Positions 32,163 through 43,163 of a stretch of DNA of 64,000 nt are shown here, piece after piece. The position numbers and the translations under genes are program-made. This DNA comes from Rhypophila decipiens (lineage: Eukaryota > Ascomycota > Sordariomycetes > Sordariales > Naviculisporaceae), in the NCBI GenBank assembly GCA_033297075.1, contig MU858113.1:62001-126000 (forward strand), given 5' to 3'. The notes below the pieces were generated by a model that saw only the letters and a program-made list of their open reading frames with translations, was not told where the DNA came from and did no database searches. Every line of letters begins with the position of its first letter. The stretch's first letter is position 1.

Positions 32163-33002
32163 TCAGTGTCCCATCATGGTAGTCCCCGGCACGACACGGA
32201 GAATTTGCCTCGGGGCGACCGGAGCTGTCCAGTCGGAGCGGCAGAATAGGTTACTGCGGTGCTGGCTGAAGAATGTGCTGATTCCGTCCGGGCCGAGATC
32301 GGTAACGCCGTACTCTCTATTGCGCGAGAGAATGACAGGGTGCGAGAGAACTACATGCTGCTGATAGATGCCGCCTTGCAGATCGCACAGAACAAAGTTG
32401 CCGCCCGTGATGTGGTAGCTGAAGTGGCTGAGCGCTTGCATGATCTCGGGCCATCCTTGGCTGCTGTCGGTCCAGCCACTATTGCTGTTGAACTTGACGT
32501 AATTCTCGATGTACGGCTCAGTCACAGTTTTGCTGCCTGCCCTGTTTGAACTTGCCTGCCGGGAGAATTCCCAGACTTCAGGCACGTTGATGACCACGGC
32601 CTTGCTTGCGATGTTGAACTCGTTAAATTTATTGACAATGTCGAGAGACTTGTCGACAGCCTTGATGTCGAGGAGGAAGAAGTCCTGGGAGAAGACGACG
32701 CCAGTCTTGAACCACTTCGCGACACAGGGCTGACCCTCTCGCGGCCCATTTGTATACTCGCCTTTCGCGACCCATCGGAAAGCTCCGGATGCAAAGGGAT
32801 TATCCAGATCTTCCGTGGTGAAAATGGCATGTGATGAGGTATTGTGGCGTCCGGCGTTGCCGACGGCTCTGGGCGGTGAATCCGTAGAGAGTCCATCAAC
32901 AAAGGCAGCGCATCGCGATACCCCGGCGCCCTTGGAATACTGATTTGCGGTATAGGACGACTGTGGCAGGGTGCGACCACATTCAGCGCAGTCTCGGGTC
33001 AT
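32163..33002 (-). CDS. Alpha-kinase family protein, zinc ligand altered
   Basis: Single exon, 279 residues from the ATG at 33002. Alpha-kinases (myosin heavy chain kinase / eEF2 kinase type) are atypical Ser/Thr kinases. Visible motifs: PFASGAFRWVAKG (70-81), Lys96 in CVAKWF, TEPYIENYVKFNSNSG (161-176), FSYH (194-197), FVLCDLQGG (203-211) and YGVTDLGPDGISTFF (231-245). ATP-binding and catalytic Lys, Glu and Asp positions are kept. The C-terminal zinc site, normally H-x-C-N-x-x-C, reads HRSNLFC, so one Cys ligand is Ser250. The N-terminal C-x2-C (Cys5, Cys8) zinc-finger-like segment is also incomplete, with a single Cys at SRCAAFV. The protein may be an active kinase with a weakened zinc module, or a decaying paralogue. 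Substrates are unknown. Confidence 0.85.
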   Translation of the reverse strand: MTRDCAECGRTLPQSSYTANQYSKGAGVSRCAAFVDGLSTDSPPRAVGNAGRHNTSSHAIFTTEDLDNPFASGAFRWVAKGEYTNGPREGQPCVAKWFKTGVVFSQDFFLLDIKAVDKSLDIVNKFNEFNIASKAVVINVPEVWEFSRQASSNRAGSKTVTEPYIENYVKFNSNSGWTDSSQGWPEIMQALSHFSYHITGGNFVLCDLQGGIYQQHVVLSHPVILSRNREYGVTDLGPDGISTFFSQHRSNLFCRSDWTAPVAPRQILRVVPGTTMMGH

Positions 33003-33668
33003 GATGGTCTTATCGTTAAAGGATGGACAAAAGCGCAATAGAATATAATAGAGACGTAAATAGGTCTGTGAAGTTGAGGAGAGGCGAAGGAGAAAGTGAG
33101 GTTGGTGACTTGGCTAAAAGAAAAATTGGGTCAGATGTGTAGAACGCGACAGAAAATAGGATGCGGGTATGTTGATGGTGCCACTAGCAGCAGCCACACA
33201 TTCCGCACTTACCAGTATGTAGGGTTTATGATTGCTGGAATGCTTTTATTTTAGGCAAAGAAATGGGGGAAGTTGTTTCGATTCATTGAGAACCATTTAT
33301 GGGTATCCGTGGTAGTGTCATCTCTGACCTCAAAACTAAACTCTGATTCGAATTACACGAAATTGGTCACAGCAGCTCTGATCTAAAGGCATGATCACTT
33401 CACAGTGTTGCTGACCTGGGTGCGGTACGGAATGCGGAGAGCTCAGCAGCTCTCTGTAGTTGAATATATGATGTCCATGACAAATTATTTTGTGCTTTTT
33501 GATGTGGCGGTGTTGTCAGGCAGGTTGCCCGGCGTTTGCCACTGCGCTAGGTATTTGTAAGGACATTGCCTGGGCATGACTGTATCTACCCGCATCTACT
33601 GTGTTTGCTCAACATGACTGTCACCACAACAGAACCGCATGGAAGAGTTCCATCCCTTGTTCTATTTG
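33003..33668. promoter_or_regulatory. Alpha-kinase upstream region
   Basis: This is the upstream region of the alpha-kinase gene and 3' flank of the next minus-strand gene. No further gene was found. Confidence 0.4.
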
Positions 33669-34409
33669 TTAAACCAACTGACCGGCCATCACCAATCCCA
33701 ACCCAAGGACGGCACCCCAAGAGATTGTCCCCACATTCATCCTCACCGCCCCAGATGTCCCCGTCTTCTCAGCAGCAGGCGAACCCGTCCCCGTCACTCC
33801 CGAATCAGAGGTAGCCCTCTCGGAAGTCGACGTAACTACCCAGCCCCCCACGCCCGTAGTAATCGGCGGCAGCGTGGTAATGCTCGCAACCGGCACTTCA
33901 ACCTCCACCATCCTTCCAGTAACGTCCGGATGTGTAGTCTGCACCCACAAACAAGTCGGTTCATGTCGTCTCGTCCAATCCGCCGTCCCAGCAAGCGCAC
34001 TCTCATACGACAAGATATAAATCTGCGCATTCTTGGTATTCGTCGCCGCCAAGCTGGCCAATGGCGTGGGGATCTCGCTTGGGTAGCAGCGTTTGTCGTT
34101 TGTCTGTGGTGCGCTTATCCCTCCGGGGAGAAGTTGGCCGCCTTTCCTGCAGCATATTAGGTTTGTTACGTTGAGGGGGAAGGGACGGACGCGGTAAAGG
34201 GATGTGTCGGGGTCAATGATGTCGCCGTCACAGCAGATTGTTTGAAACTCGGAGGGCGAGGTGTTGCGCGTCGAGATGGCGCATTCATTGTAAATGTAGG
34301 GCCCTGCGTCGTTTGGCCAGGGGGAGTTGAAGGCGAGCAGGGATTTTAAGCACCATTCTGGTCCGCCCGAGATGATACCCTCGGGGATGGTGGTTGTTGT
34401 GAGCGACAT
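33669..34409 (-). CDS. Cys-rich protein with C-terminal hydrophobic tail, unknown
   Basis: Single exon, 246 residues. There is no N-terminal signal peptide; the protein starts MSLTTTTIPEGI. The first ~150 residues contain about nine cysteines including two CC pairs (TICCDGD, LICCRKG), which suggests an extracytoplasmic fold. A Ser/Thr-rich stalk (STSERATSDSGVTG) leads to a final hydrophobic segment (WGAVLGLGLVMAGQLV). Many Pezizomycotina proteins share the LTTTF-type start, a Cys-rich body and a late membrane helix without a signal peptide; topology there is unclear. It could also be GPI-anchored if a short upstream exon supplies a signal, which I could not find. Confidence 0.6.
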   Translation of the reverse strand: MSLTTTTIPEGIISGGPEWCLKSLLAFNSPWPNDAGPYIYNECAISTRNTSPSEFQTICCDGDIIDPDTSLYRVRPFPLNVTNLICCRKGGQLLPGGISAPQTNDKRCYPSEIPTPLASLAATNTKNAQIYILSYESALAGTADWTRRHEPTCLWVQTTHPDVTGRMVEVEVPVASITTLPPITTGVGGWVVTSTSERATSDSGVTGTGSPAAEKTGTSGAVRMNVGTISWGAVLGLGLVMAGQLV

Positions 34410-35000
34410 TTAATTGGATAGTAGTGGTGGTCGTGATGAAGCTTCTGTACGGAGGACAGTTGAGCAATTGAGACGGCGTGAATCTCATGTTGTTGTTTTG
34501 AATTCGGAAATTTGACGAGTCTCATATCGATTGGAAATACCAGCGTTGATTGGCTAGAACGACAGAATCTGTGGGTCTACCAAGCGGCCGCCCAGCAGAT
34601 AACCCGTAGAACTCCGTGTCTTGTGGGGATTTCATGGGTCAATGAAATGCCAAGACTGGGGGTTACAGCTGACCTCAGCTGAAAAATAGGGCAAGGTATA
34701 AATCGTACGTAACGTAGATGTAATATCAGGGGCTGCCCATCAAAGAGAATAATAAAGGTATATGAGAAGATCTCGAAGGATAAAAATCAAAGGCCATTTC
34801 ACTGGAATAAAATATAAGCTCCAGTCCGCAGCCTCATCGGCGTTGTCGTTCTTTCAGTAGCTCCCCCGGCAGCCGTATCACGATGTGGGTCGTGTCCACA
34901 ACTGTGGGACAACGAAAATATTCAAACAGGGTTCCTTGTTCTTGCGCCATTGTATCGACCCAGGAAAAAGATGGCATAGTTGAAGGCGCCAAACACATCT
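34410..35000. other. Intergenic, no gene seen
   Basis: A/T-richer stretch between two minus-strand genes. No repeats or coding signals were recognised. Confidence 0.35.
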
Positions 35001-35855
35001 CTACAGCAAAAGTAGAAAGACTGCCCAGCCCATGGAAACCACCAACCACACCGTCCCCCCAAAAAACCTCTCAGCCGCATTATCGTCAGGAGGACAAGTG
35101 ACCCTAGGGTCTTGCCAGGCACAGAGCGTGGCTGTGAGGGCTGCGGATATACTCGAAGCAGCAGATGCATCAATCTTCGCGCCGCAAGGATCGGCAGCAG
35201 GTGGCTGAGAGGTGGATGAAAGAATGGCGCACGAATGGTTGTAATCAAAATAGTCACCATCGAATTGCGGTTCAACACGGAAAGGCGCAGAACGGATCCC
35301 CGTAACATTGTAAACATGACTTTGTGTGTTGGCGCCGCAGGTATCCTGGTCCATCGCAGCCACGAGATCAGGTAGCTTCGCGCCCTTTTTCGTGGTGAAG
35401 CGCAGGGCCTTATCGCTATTCCGGAACGTCACCGGGTGAAATATACCATCCCAAAATGGCGGCGGGTCAGAACAGTTCGCCGAACCGACTGACCAGGCGA
35501 GACTCCAGGTACCCTCAATGGTGTTAAGCTGTTCAGTGAACAGGTAGGTAAAGTAAGGTTCACTGGTGGAATGGTTGTAGTTGGGTAGTTTGACCTTCCC
35601 GGTTATGGCTTCCGAAGATTTGCTGCCATCAGTTGTCTCGACTGAAAAGAGTACGAAGTCAATGCTAAAGACCAACGAAGCAGCGAGGCGCGGGTTCTGG
35701 ATGGCGAACACGAAAGGGAAGAAGGGCGCGGGCGAATATGTGTCGTTGCGTGGAAAGACCAAATCGACCTCCAAGGTTCCAGGAAATATCACCTGCTGTG
35801 TCAAGACCACATAAGAGTATGCGATTAAGACGAAGGATAGCCTAGAGGCGAGCAT
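35001..35855 (-). CDS. Secreted DUF7136-type glycoprotein
   Basis: Single exon, 284 residues from the ATG at 35855. Upstream codons in the same frame have no signal-peptide character, whereas this Met starts one (MLASRLSFVLIAYSYVVL). The mature start, FPGTLEVDLVFPRNDTYSP, followed by FAIQNPRLAASL, matches fungal DUF7136 proteins, which are secreted and of unknown function. Several N-glycosylation sequons are present (NDT, NHS, NCS, NVT, NHS). The C-terminus carries a hydrophobic tail (FFGGTVWLVVSMGWAVFLLLL) fitting a GPI signal or a membrane anchor. It probably sits at the cell surface. Confidence 0.75.
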   Translation of the reverse strand: MLASRLSFVLIAYSYVVLTQQVIFPGTLEVDLVFPRNDTYSPAPFFPFVFAIQNPRLAASLVFSIDFVLFSVETTDGSKSSEAITGKVKLPNYNHSTSEPYFTYLFTEQLNTIEGTWSLAWSVGSANCSDPPPFWDGIFHPVTFRNSDKALRFTTKKGAKLPDLVAAMDQDTCGANTQSHVYNVTGIRSAPFRVEPQFDGDYFDYNHSCAILSSTSQPPAADPCGAKIDASAASSISAALTATLCAWQDPRVTCPPDDNAAERFFGGTVWLVVSMGWAVFLLLL

Positions 35856-37013
35856 TTCCAAACTTGATATATCGAAAGAAGTTGCGCTAGGGGAAGAGAT
35901 GCAAAGGTCTCTCACTTCTTTTGCAGAGTAGAAATTCATAAATGGCAAAGGGGTGATTTAACTCCTCGGCCCCGTTTTCTGTCTCCATATTTTGAGGGGG
36001 GCCAGATGCGTGTTGGGTGATCCTAGCCGTTGAAGATGAATCCTTCCTCATTCGGAAACTTTGCAGTTGGATGGAACATTGTGATTTAAATTACAGACAG
36101 CCGATTCGACCAACGCATTTTGACGGCGCGTCAAGTAAACCAGAACGCGGAAGTCACACGTTGGGCGCCCCCTGTTCAGTACCTTGCGGCCAGGATTGCC
36201 TCAGGATGGGCTGATTTGCTTCGGGCAATACTACACACCATACCTTAGGTACATCGCACACAGTACCAATCACTGTGAACTCACTTGCATCACCCAGCCA
36301 GCAAGACCCAGACCTACGGGTTTAGCCTCCAGTCAAGGCTATTACTTGGCGTTATCGTTGTTGGAACAAGCTTTGCCAAGCTCTGGACACTGGCGGCAAC
36401 TTGAACTTTCCTCCTTCCCCGGCACCGAGTACCGTACGTGGACATTTTTCCGGCCATAACATTTCAGGGCAGCTCCACATGCCCCAATTTATCTTGCTGG
36501 CGCCTGCACCAGTGACCTGGCGGGAGGCAAAAAACCTGTGGCGCAAGCACTTTTCCAAACTACCAACAATGCTGTTGGTGCAAGCAACTCAGCTCGCTAC
36601 CACCTAATATTAAAGCAGCGCAATATCAAACATTCCATGTTGACATGAGAGGTTGTTGTATCTGTCACAAGTCAAATGCTGTACCGTTCACCCCTGGGTG
36701 ATGTCCAGTCGTGACACGCCTTTTCACAGAGGTCTCTTTCACAAAATCTTTCTTCTCTTTGTGGGCCTCGTTTTGCCAGGACGAGACCATGCTATCGTCT
36801 CCCAAAAGCATCAGCTAACTATTGTATTTACAGGTCCAACCCTGCAAGTTCACGGAAACCATTTCCCAGCCCTGTGGACTCTTTTCCCGTCGTCGAAACC
36901 GTTTGGCACGCCCAGCTGCGCTTCTCTAACGCCAAGCAGAACAAGGAATATTTCGAACATCGCACAGAACAACGGAATACGGAGCGGCCTGTAGTGTGCG
37001 GTTGGCGAAGATA
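35856..37013. promoter_or_regulatory. Divergent promoter region
   Basis: About 1.2 kb lies between a minus-strand and a plus-strand gene for secreted proteins. No gene, repeat or defined operator was recognised. Confidence 0.4.
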
Positions 37014-38746
37014 ATGGTGTGTTCTTGGCTGAGAGTCTCGGTTATCAACGTCGCCCTGTGCCTGCTCTTTTTCAATATTGTCTTGACTCAGTCAAGAGCT
37101 AGAGGTCCGCGCACTGGCAACTGGACTGCCTTGGGATGCAACGATCCGTCGGTGGTTAACCTGCGCGAACTCACTCCGCAGGAGCGGTGGAGCCGTCTGG
37201 GCTGCCCGTACGCCTGGAAGGACGTCATCAACAAATGGAAGAATATCGATAGACACAACGGGTTAAGGTTCACACACTCGATTTCGGACAATCTAAACAG
37301 TTCTGCTGGCGCCAATTGTGGCATTCTGGCGCCTTCTAAATTATGCGATGCGACACAATGTAATTCCGTTATGGGGCCGGGGTCCGGTCCAGCTGCGTAT
37401 TTGGTTTGGAACTCGTTGGTGCAGATTCACTATGTAAGGATATTTCCTTGCCAGCTCGTCGAGACAAGGCACAGTGTCAGGAGAGTGATTAAGAGCGAAA
37501 CATCAGCCAGCTAACAGCAAGTTCTCTAGCTGTTCGTCGATATGCATCACGAGCTGTTGTATGTTGCGAAGTATTTTATCACCGTTGCGCTCCAGGACTT
37601 TGAGAAAGAGGTTGCGCCCGAAACGCTAGCTCCATCCGACACATGGCCTCAAATCCTTCTCGACCTGGTGGGGCTGGGACTAGCCGTGGGCGCTGGCCCA
37701 TACATCTACACGTGCATGTCATTCATTTCTTCCGGGGTCCCGTTATTGCGCAGAGACTAACTGCTTTTATGGTGCAGATCTGGCCAGGCGACAGTACTTT
37801 ATCGATGTAGCCGGAACAGACGCAGCGGACACACTCGTCAAAGACACCTCTTTTGCTTTGTACGCAGCACTTGCATCCGCTACCAAGGACATGGTTACCA
37901 CGAAGCGCCTCGAGTTGGTTTTACCTTTCCCGTTTGTATCTGCTGCGTGTTGTTTTCTCAAACCTGACCCTAACATTACTTACCAGGCCCAGATGGACCC
38001 CTAAGTCGCAGGCGACGTTCCCTGATTACCTTGTTCAGGCCTTCGAGGCCTGGGGAAGCTCGACTGAGCGCGCAGTCAGCAGAGCGTTCAGCGGCGACGA
38101 CGCAGCCATTGAAGCGCTCACTTTGCTTATTTCCGACGGCAAGTGGATTGATGGATGGGGTGGCAACAGGACCATTCCCGATGACCCAGACAAGAACAAT
38201 TCGGACGGAGTGACCTGGTTCTTGACCCGGGCCTTTTACGCATACGCCATCCCGGCCATCTGGACAGTCTCTGGAATCCACGCGTTCGTGCTTGATTCAG
38301 GCTACCCTTGCGGGACTATTGATCCCATGGGCCAATACATCAACACGGACACCCAACATGCAACCTGGGCCTGCTTCCAGGACAAACTGTATTACCTCGT
38401 GGCGCCCATAGGCAAATCGCAAGACTGCCTCGAGACCATCTGTCCCAGCAAGACGTCCAGCGCACCACCGGGTCTGAACTTACTACTCGGTTCCTCACTA
38501 GGCAGTTCCCCTTTCCACGACATCAGTGTGCAAGACTTCATTGAAGGCGCCGTGCGCACATTTATAGCGAATGGCAACCGAAACGGCGCGCAGCCTATGG
38601 ACCCGGTATCCAGAGACTCATTCGAAGACATCGTCAACCACGATATCCACGCCCCAGGCTACATCCGTCTACCAGTCTGCAGGCCGGACGTAGCCTTTCA
38701 AGGTTGGGTTCGTGGCGATCGGAAGGCGCCGGATTATCCTTGCTAA
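37014..38746 (+). CDS. Large secreted fungal protein, DUF7872-like
   Basis: Best model: exons 37014-37433, 37530-37711, 37788-37931 and 37987-38746, 501 residues. The ATG at 37014 begins a signal peptide (MVCSWLRVSVINVALCLLFF). The body has scattered cysteines (CGILAPSKLCDATQC near 105-120; later YPCGTID, WACFQ, CLETICP), typical of secreted fungal proteins, and an overall pattern like families annotated DUF7872, whose role is unknown. A hydrophobic stretch (ILLDLVGLGLAVGAGPYIY) precedes the second intron. Two junctions are uncertain: the exon 2/3 border could use another acceptor nearby, and the third intron could start at 37932 (GTTTGT) or a little earlier. All choices keep the same downstream frame. 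Confidence 0.6.
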
Positions 38747-38944
38747 GCTTAAGTAATGCGCGTTTTGAGAGCGCATTTTCCGCGATTGATTGGCGGGTAA
38801 CTGGTGATTTGGCATGCAGGGCATGGGTAGCAACGGCAACATCGAATTTGGGGCAACCAGTCACAATATCAATCAGGTTGTAAATGAGTCGATTAGAGGG
38901 CTTGGAGGGAGTGGTACGGTCGTCGCTAAAAGGCCTTTTGTGTG

Positions 38945-39322
38945 TCAGGGAAGAATAGTGGTTGTTTGGATATTGTTGAGATGTTCACTTTTGTTCCGTG
39001 AGCTTCCGGAATCGAGCTTTCCTGTATAGGCCTTGAAGGCCTTGAAATCGGTCCAGATCTTGACTTTCTTGCCCGTCCGACGGGTGTCGATCAGGTCTAT
39101 GATGTTGACCAGTTTGCCTTTGAGAGCCCTCTTGCATTGGGGGATAGTTGCGCCGCGGGGGATGCCCACTTCGGAGCAAAGGTCTTGGAAGCCTTGGAGC
39201 AGTAAAGCATCGCCGATAAGGCTGCGCGGCGCAGCCTCCGACTCCCAGTCAGACAGCGCGCGGACGAACTTCACACGGCGGTACCAGATATTTTCTTGGT
39301 CTCTCGTGTGGAATATTTGCAT
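38945..39322 (-). CDS. Small conserved-looking fungal protein, unknown
   Basis: Single exon, 125 residues. It has no signal peptide or membrane segment. The central part reads CKRALKGKLVNIIDLIDTRR, followed by KIWTDFKAFKAYT. This VNI-DL pattern with a following F...L..YT block is one I associate with small, poorly characterised fungal proteins. The coding character is good up to about residue 105; the last ~20 residues look less conserved. The function is unknown. A frameshifted continuation or a missing exon cannot be excluded. Confidence 0.5.
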   Translation of the reverse strand: MQIFHTRDQENIWYRRVKFVRALSDWESEAAPRSLIGDALLLQGFQDLCSEVGIPRGATIPQCKRALKGKLVNIIDLIDTRRTGKKVKIWTDFKAFKAYTGKLDSGSSRNKSEHLNNIQTTTILP

Positions 39323-39721
39323 CGCGCTTGTGCTGTGAAATCCTCTCTCTTTTCATTGATGGCAGCGGTAAGGCTGCGCCAAGAGTAGACTTCTTACCAG
39401 TCTGAAACGATTCGTTCGTTGCAAGTCGATCTGGCAAAACAAGCAATGACTTCCACCTTCAGCAAAGCACAAATAGCCAAATAGTCCCCAAGGTCTTGGA
39501 CTGTCTCGTCTCCCTCACAAGGCATGTTTTGCACTTTATCTCGCCGTGAATTGAAAGTGGGTCTTTCTGTGCCGCTCAGCCCAGCCAATAACACGTCCAT
39601 ACGCCCAAAATAAACGAGGGCATCACGAACACCGGATGCGAAGCACCTAAAATGAACAAAAGCACATATTTCTTCGGCATTCTCAACCACAAAGAAGCAA
39701 AAATAAAAAGGATTCATTTTG

Positions 39722-39943
39722 AAAAAAGAGCAAAAGCTCACGCCCAACTCCGTCGTCGGGGGTGGGACGCTACGAACTATTCAACAAGTTGAAATCATCG
39801 TTTACTCCGGCCTATCACTGTCAGAACGAAAGGGGGGTTGCATTGCCCGGCGTGGGACTCGAACTCGCAACCCCCGGTGGACCTACCTAGCCAAGGGAGA
39901 AGGCTTTGGTGTCGCCGCCGACACCGCTTGCGCCATTCTCCGT
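39722..39943 (-). mobile_element. tRNA-related SINE, copy 2
   Basis: On the minus strand an A box TGGCGCAAGCGG (39935-39924) and a B-box-like GAGTTCGAGTCCC (39866-39854) are followed by a tail sharing the order of blocks seen in copy 1: a CCTTTC block, a GTGATA block, a GAGTAAACG block, TTCGTAG, and finally GAGCTTTTGCT with a T-run (39727-39722). The acceptor arms do not pair. It is therefore a degenerate member of the same tRNA-derived SINE family as 31305-31498, inserted in the opposite orientation. Confidence 0.65.
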
Positions 39944-41271
39944 TGGCGAAAGCAGACAAATTGGAACTGATACAAATACCCTCTCCTCGACGGGGTCTCG
40001 GTCAGGTTTCAGTCTCCCTCTGTTCTCTGGGGCTTTGTGTTCTTGGGTCTGGTTCTTTGGCAGCGGATGACTCCCGTGTGATGAGCTGGCAGATGGGTTG
40101 GGAGTTTGGAGCTTGTCGGGCTGACTGGGCGAGCTCTTTCCTGAAGCTCCCCTCCTTGTGCCTGCCCACCTATTCGCCTTGGTGATGTCCTTCCCTTGGA
40201 GGTTTACCCGTCCTCTCCGCCCCACAATGAAGCACTGACGATGACTGGCCCTCTTTCCGCTTGAGCACCCTAGTGAGCTGCACTTGCCCCTCGTACATGT
40301 CTGCATTTGGTGAAGCAACTGCCCTCCTTGGTGTCTTGCAACCGACTTTAGGCTTCTGCATGCACCCACGATGATATTTCCTCTGCAGTCACCACCACTT
40401 TCATTCACATTGAATCAACTTATTTCCCAACCCATCAACCATTCTCGCATTCGTTATTGTTTTCCCCTGCGGGATCCGATACATTTGCCTTGCAGGTTTC
40501 CGCATGCTTTCGCTTTGGCACGCAACCGGTCGCCTTTGAAGCCTTGCTGGCCATCACCACCTCGTCCTTCATTGAGCCTGGAAAGAGCACAATTGTTTTT
40601 CCCAACACATCGAATCCCCTCCCTTTGTCATTCTTGCTCATCGCGACATTCTCGACGTGATTTCAGCCTCAGCCTCAGCTGCGACGTTGACGGATTTTGA
40701 TTTCCCTCGGGCAATCGCTCCCTCATCGCGCAATTGCTTTTGCTAACCATCGCTCGCCACAGGTCCGATCATTATAAAAAATGCGTTCCGCCCAACTCGC
40801 CGTTAGACCCTTGATAGGCTACAGCGCCAACCACGATTCGATTCCGCACGCGACCCGCCATCGACCGCTGAAACAGTTTACGACGGCGCTTAGGACGAGT
40901 TCATACCATACATCTTTGAATTTTCAGTGCCAACCAGAAGTCGCTTACCTTGACGCGACGGGTTTTGCAGACACGACGGCCATGCGAGACTTATGATGGA
41001 CGATTTTGGCTCGCCTGTGCTCTCCTGTTGTTGTCTCCATGGCTCCTGATAAAGATTCTGCTCGGCACGGTTACTCTGGGGGCTTTTACGAACCTGTGAA
41101 GGGCTGCGGCCCAGAAGCAGCTTCAACTGCTGGACAAGCATCGGATTGGAATTCCCCGGCCAATGTCACGGCTTGGGCCTGCTGCCACTTTCCCATACGA
41201 CACAGATCCAAAACACATCTCTATTCGATTTCACAACTTGTAAGATTACCACCCACAAGGCTTACAGTCCC
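39944..41271. other. 1.3 kb intergenic, no supported gene
   Basis: A minus-strand frame (39887-40408) and a short plus-strand frame (40781-40996, with an Arg-rich start after a TATAAAAA box) exist, but neither has family features. The end of the region is the 3' flank of the MFS gene on the minus strand. Confidence 0.35.
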
Positions 41272-43163
41272 TCATACCAAGTACAGATCTTCCTCCTTCT
41301 CGACCGGGGCGTCAATATGCATGTTGAACTCCTTGTGCGGGTCGAACAAGAACAAAGACACTGTAGATAATCAGTTAGTGAGTTAACTTGAAACCCCATC
41401 CCAGACACTCTTTGAAAACAGGGAAACAACAAGGCTTGACTTACCACCGGCTGCTAACGCAACGAAACAAGCGCCGGCGATCCAAACCTGCCGAAAAGCA
41501 GCCACAAACGTATCCAACACCGCGTCTGCTCCAAGTCCAATGACTTTCTCGTCCACACCCTCAATGTCTCCCAGCGCCGTGACATTATGCGCCACCAATG
41601 CTCCAATAAACCTCCCCAAATCCTCTTCCTTCACCAGCCCTCCCGGCAAGACGACGCCCGCCACATTCTCCCCCAAATGGCCCATCGCCTCGTTGAACAT
41701 GGCATTATATATCGCCAGCCCAATCGTCCCACCCAACGACCTCACACTGATAAACAATCCGCTTGCGATACTCAGTAATTCAGGGGGCGTACTCAGCTGC
41801 GCGACGGTCATCAAAGTCGTCAGCGTCATGCCCAAGGCAATCCCAATGATCACCGGAAACCCCCACGTTGGACCGCCATTGTCCTTCCTCACTGTAGCCA
41901 TACACACGAAGAATATCACAAAGATCAGGAAAGCAACAAAAGTAGCCCATCTTGCGGACCGTGTACGAGCGCAGTAGTACCCCGTCGCGCAGGCCGACAA
42001 TGCAGAGACAATCATCATGGTGCTGTACCGGACTCCTACCAAGAGCGCGTCGGTTTCGAAAAGCACGCTGATTTCAAATGCGAAATAGGTATTTGCTGCA
42101 AAGAAGGCTACACCTTCGGAGAAGACACACGCGATTGAGATGGCGAAGTTGCGGTTGGTGGTGAAAAGGCCGTGGTGGAACATACCGTCTTTTTTGAAAG
42201 AGGTTTCGTAGATGACCAGGCAAAGGGAGAGTGTGATGCCCACGGTGAAGGTGGCTGATACTCGCGCGTCGGTCCATTGATAGGGGTTCTTGGAGTAGGA
42301 CAGGCCGACGGAGAACAGGACTAGACCCGAGGCTAGGAGGAAATAGCCTATCCAGTCCAGCTTGGCGAGTTTCTCGTAGTTGGTTAGGCCGCGTTGGGTG
42401 GGGAGCGGCGGGGGATTGTAGACTAGGAAGCAGAGGATGGAAGCGAGGAGGAAGAAGCCCATTGTCATGTAGTAGTAGTATCGAAATCCATCCGAGGCGG
42501 GGTCGTTGGTGCGATTGAGAGCACCCCCTACGTAGAGGCCGATCAAGGTGCCGACGGCATTGGAGGTCATATCTGCGGCTTGAGCCCAGCCACGCCACCG
42601 CCGGGGGAGGACCTCGGAGGTGACGACGTGTAAGAGGGGCTGGTTGCCGTAGGATATGCCGACGATGCAGAAGCCGGCGATGGCCATGTTCATGGATGTT
42701 GCGCGGGCGATGACGAGGGACCCGGCTGCGCCGAAGAGGGTGAGGATGACGAGGAAGTGTTTCCGGCCCCAGTAGTCGGCCGCTTGGGCTACGGGGGGAC
42801 CTAGGACCACGGTGAAGATGGCGATGCTGGTGGTGAACCAGGTTACTCGCGGGGTGTCGTTGAAGTGGCCTGCTATGGTTTGGCCTTGCTTTTGGGGACG
42901 TCAGTCTGCCGAGTTCCAAGAAGCAGATCGTTTGGGGGAATGGGATATCGTACAGCTCCTGCGGCAACCAGGTTGATGAGCTGGGCCACGTAGATTAAGC
43001 ACACGGCGAGGATCGCGAGAAAGGTCTTGGAATGAAGATGAGGAACTGGCTCTTCGTTTGACGGTCCATCGCTAGCGTCGCCTGCCGTGACGGTGATAGG
43101 TCTCTCGGCCGAGGTTCGCTTGCCGAGGTCCTCGTCAGAGGTCTTTTCAGTGTCGATGACCAT
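41272..43163 (-). CDS. MFS transporter, 14-TM type (TRI12-like)
   Basis: Exons complement of 41272-41360, 41445-42888 and 42954-43163 give 580 residues. After a ~45-residue polar N-terminus come about fourteen hydrophobic helices. MFS markers include the loop DYWGRKHFLV (motif A-like) and the following GSLVIARA helix; the order of helices and the IDWIGYFLLASG-like segment (here LDWIGYFLLASG) fit the fungal TRI12/drug-H+ antiporter-2 branch. Such pumps export toxins or siderophore-type compounds, but the substrate is not readable. The last intron (41361-41444) joins a charged C-terminal tail (FLFDPHKEFNMHIDAPVEKE). This exon explains an apparently open plus-strand frame in the same place. No biosynthetic genes are adjacent; the PKS is 12 kb away. 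Confidence 0.88.

Noticed and set aside
39887..40408. 173-codon minus-strand frame.
   Set aside because: Overlaps the SINE copy, has a low-complexity composition, and shows no domain or homologous pattern.
40781..40996. 71-codon plus-strand frame after a TATAAAAA box, with a presequence-like start.
   Set aside because: Too short, stops without a domain, and no plausible intron continues it.
41006..41386. 126-codon plus-strand frame.
   Set aside because: Its distal part is antisense to the final MFS exon (41272-41360), which splices cleanly and gives a typical charged transporter tail.
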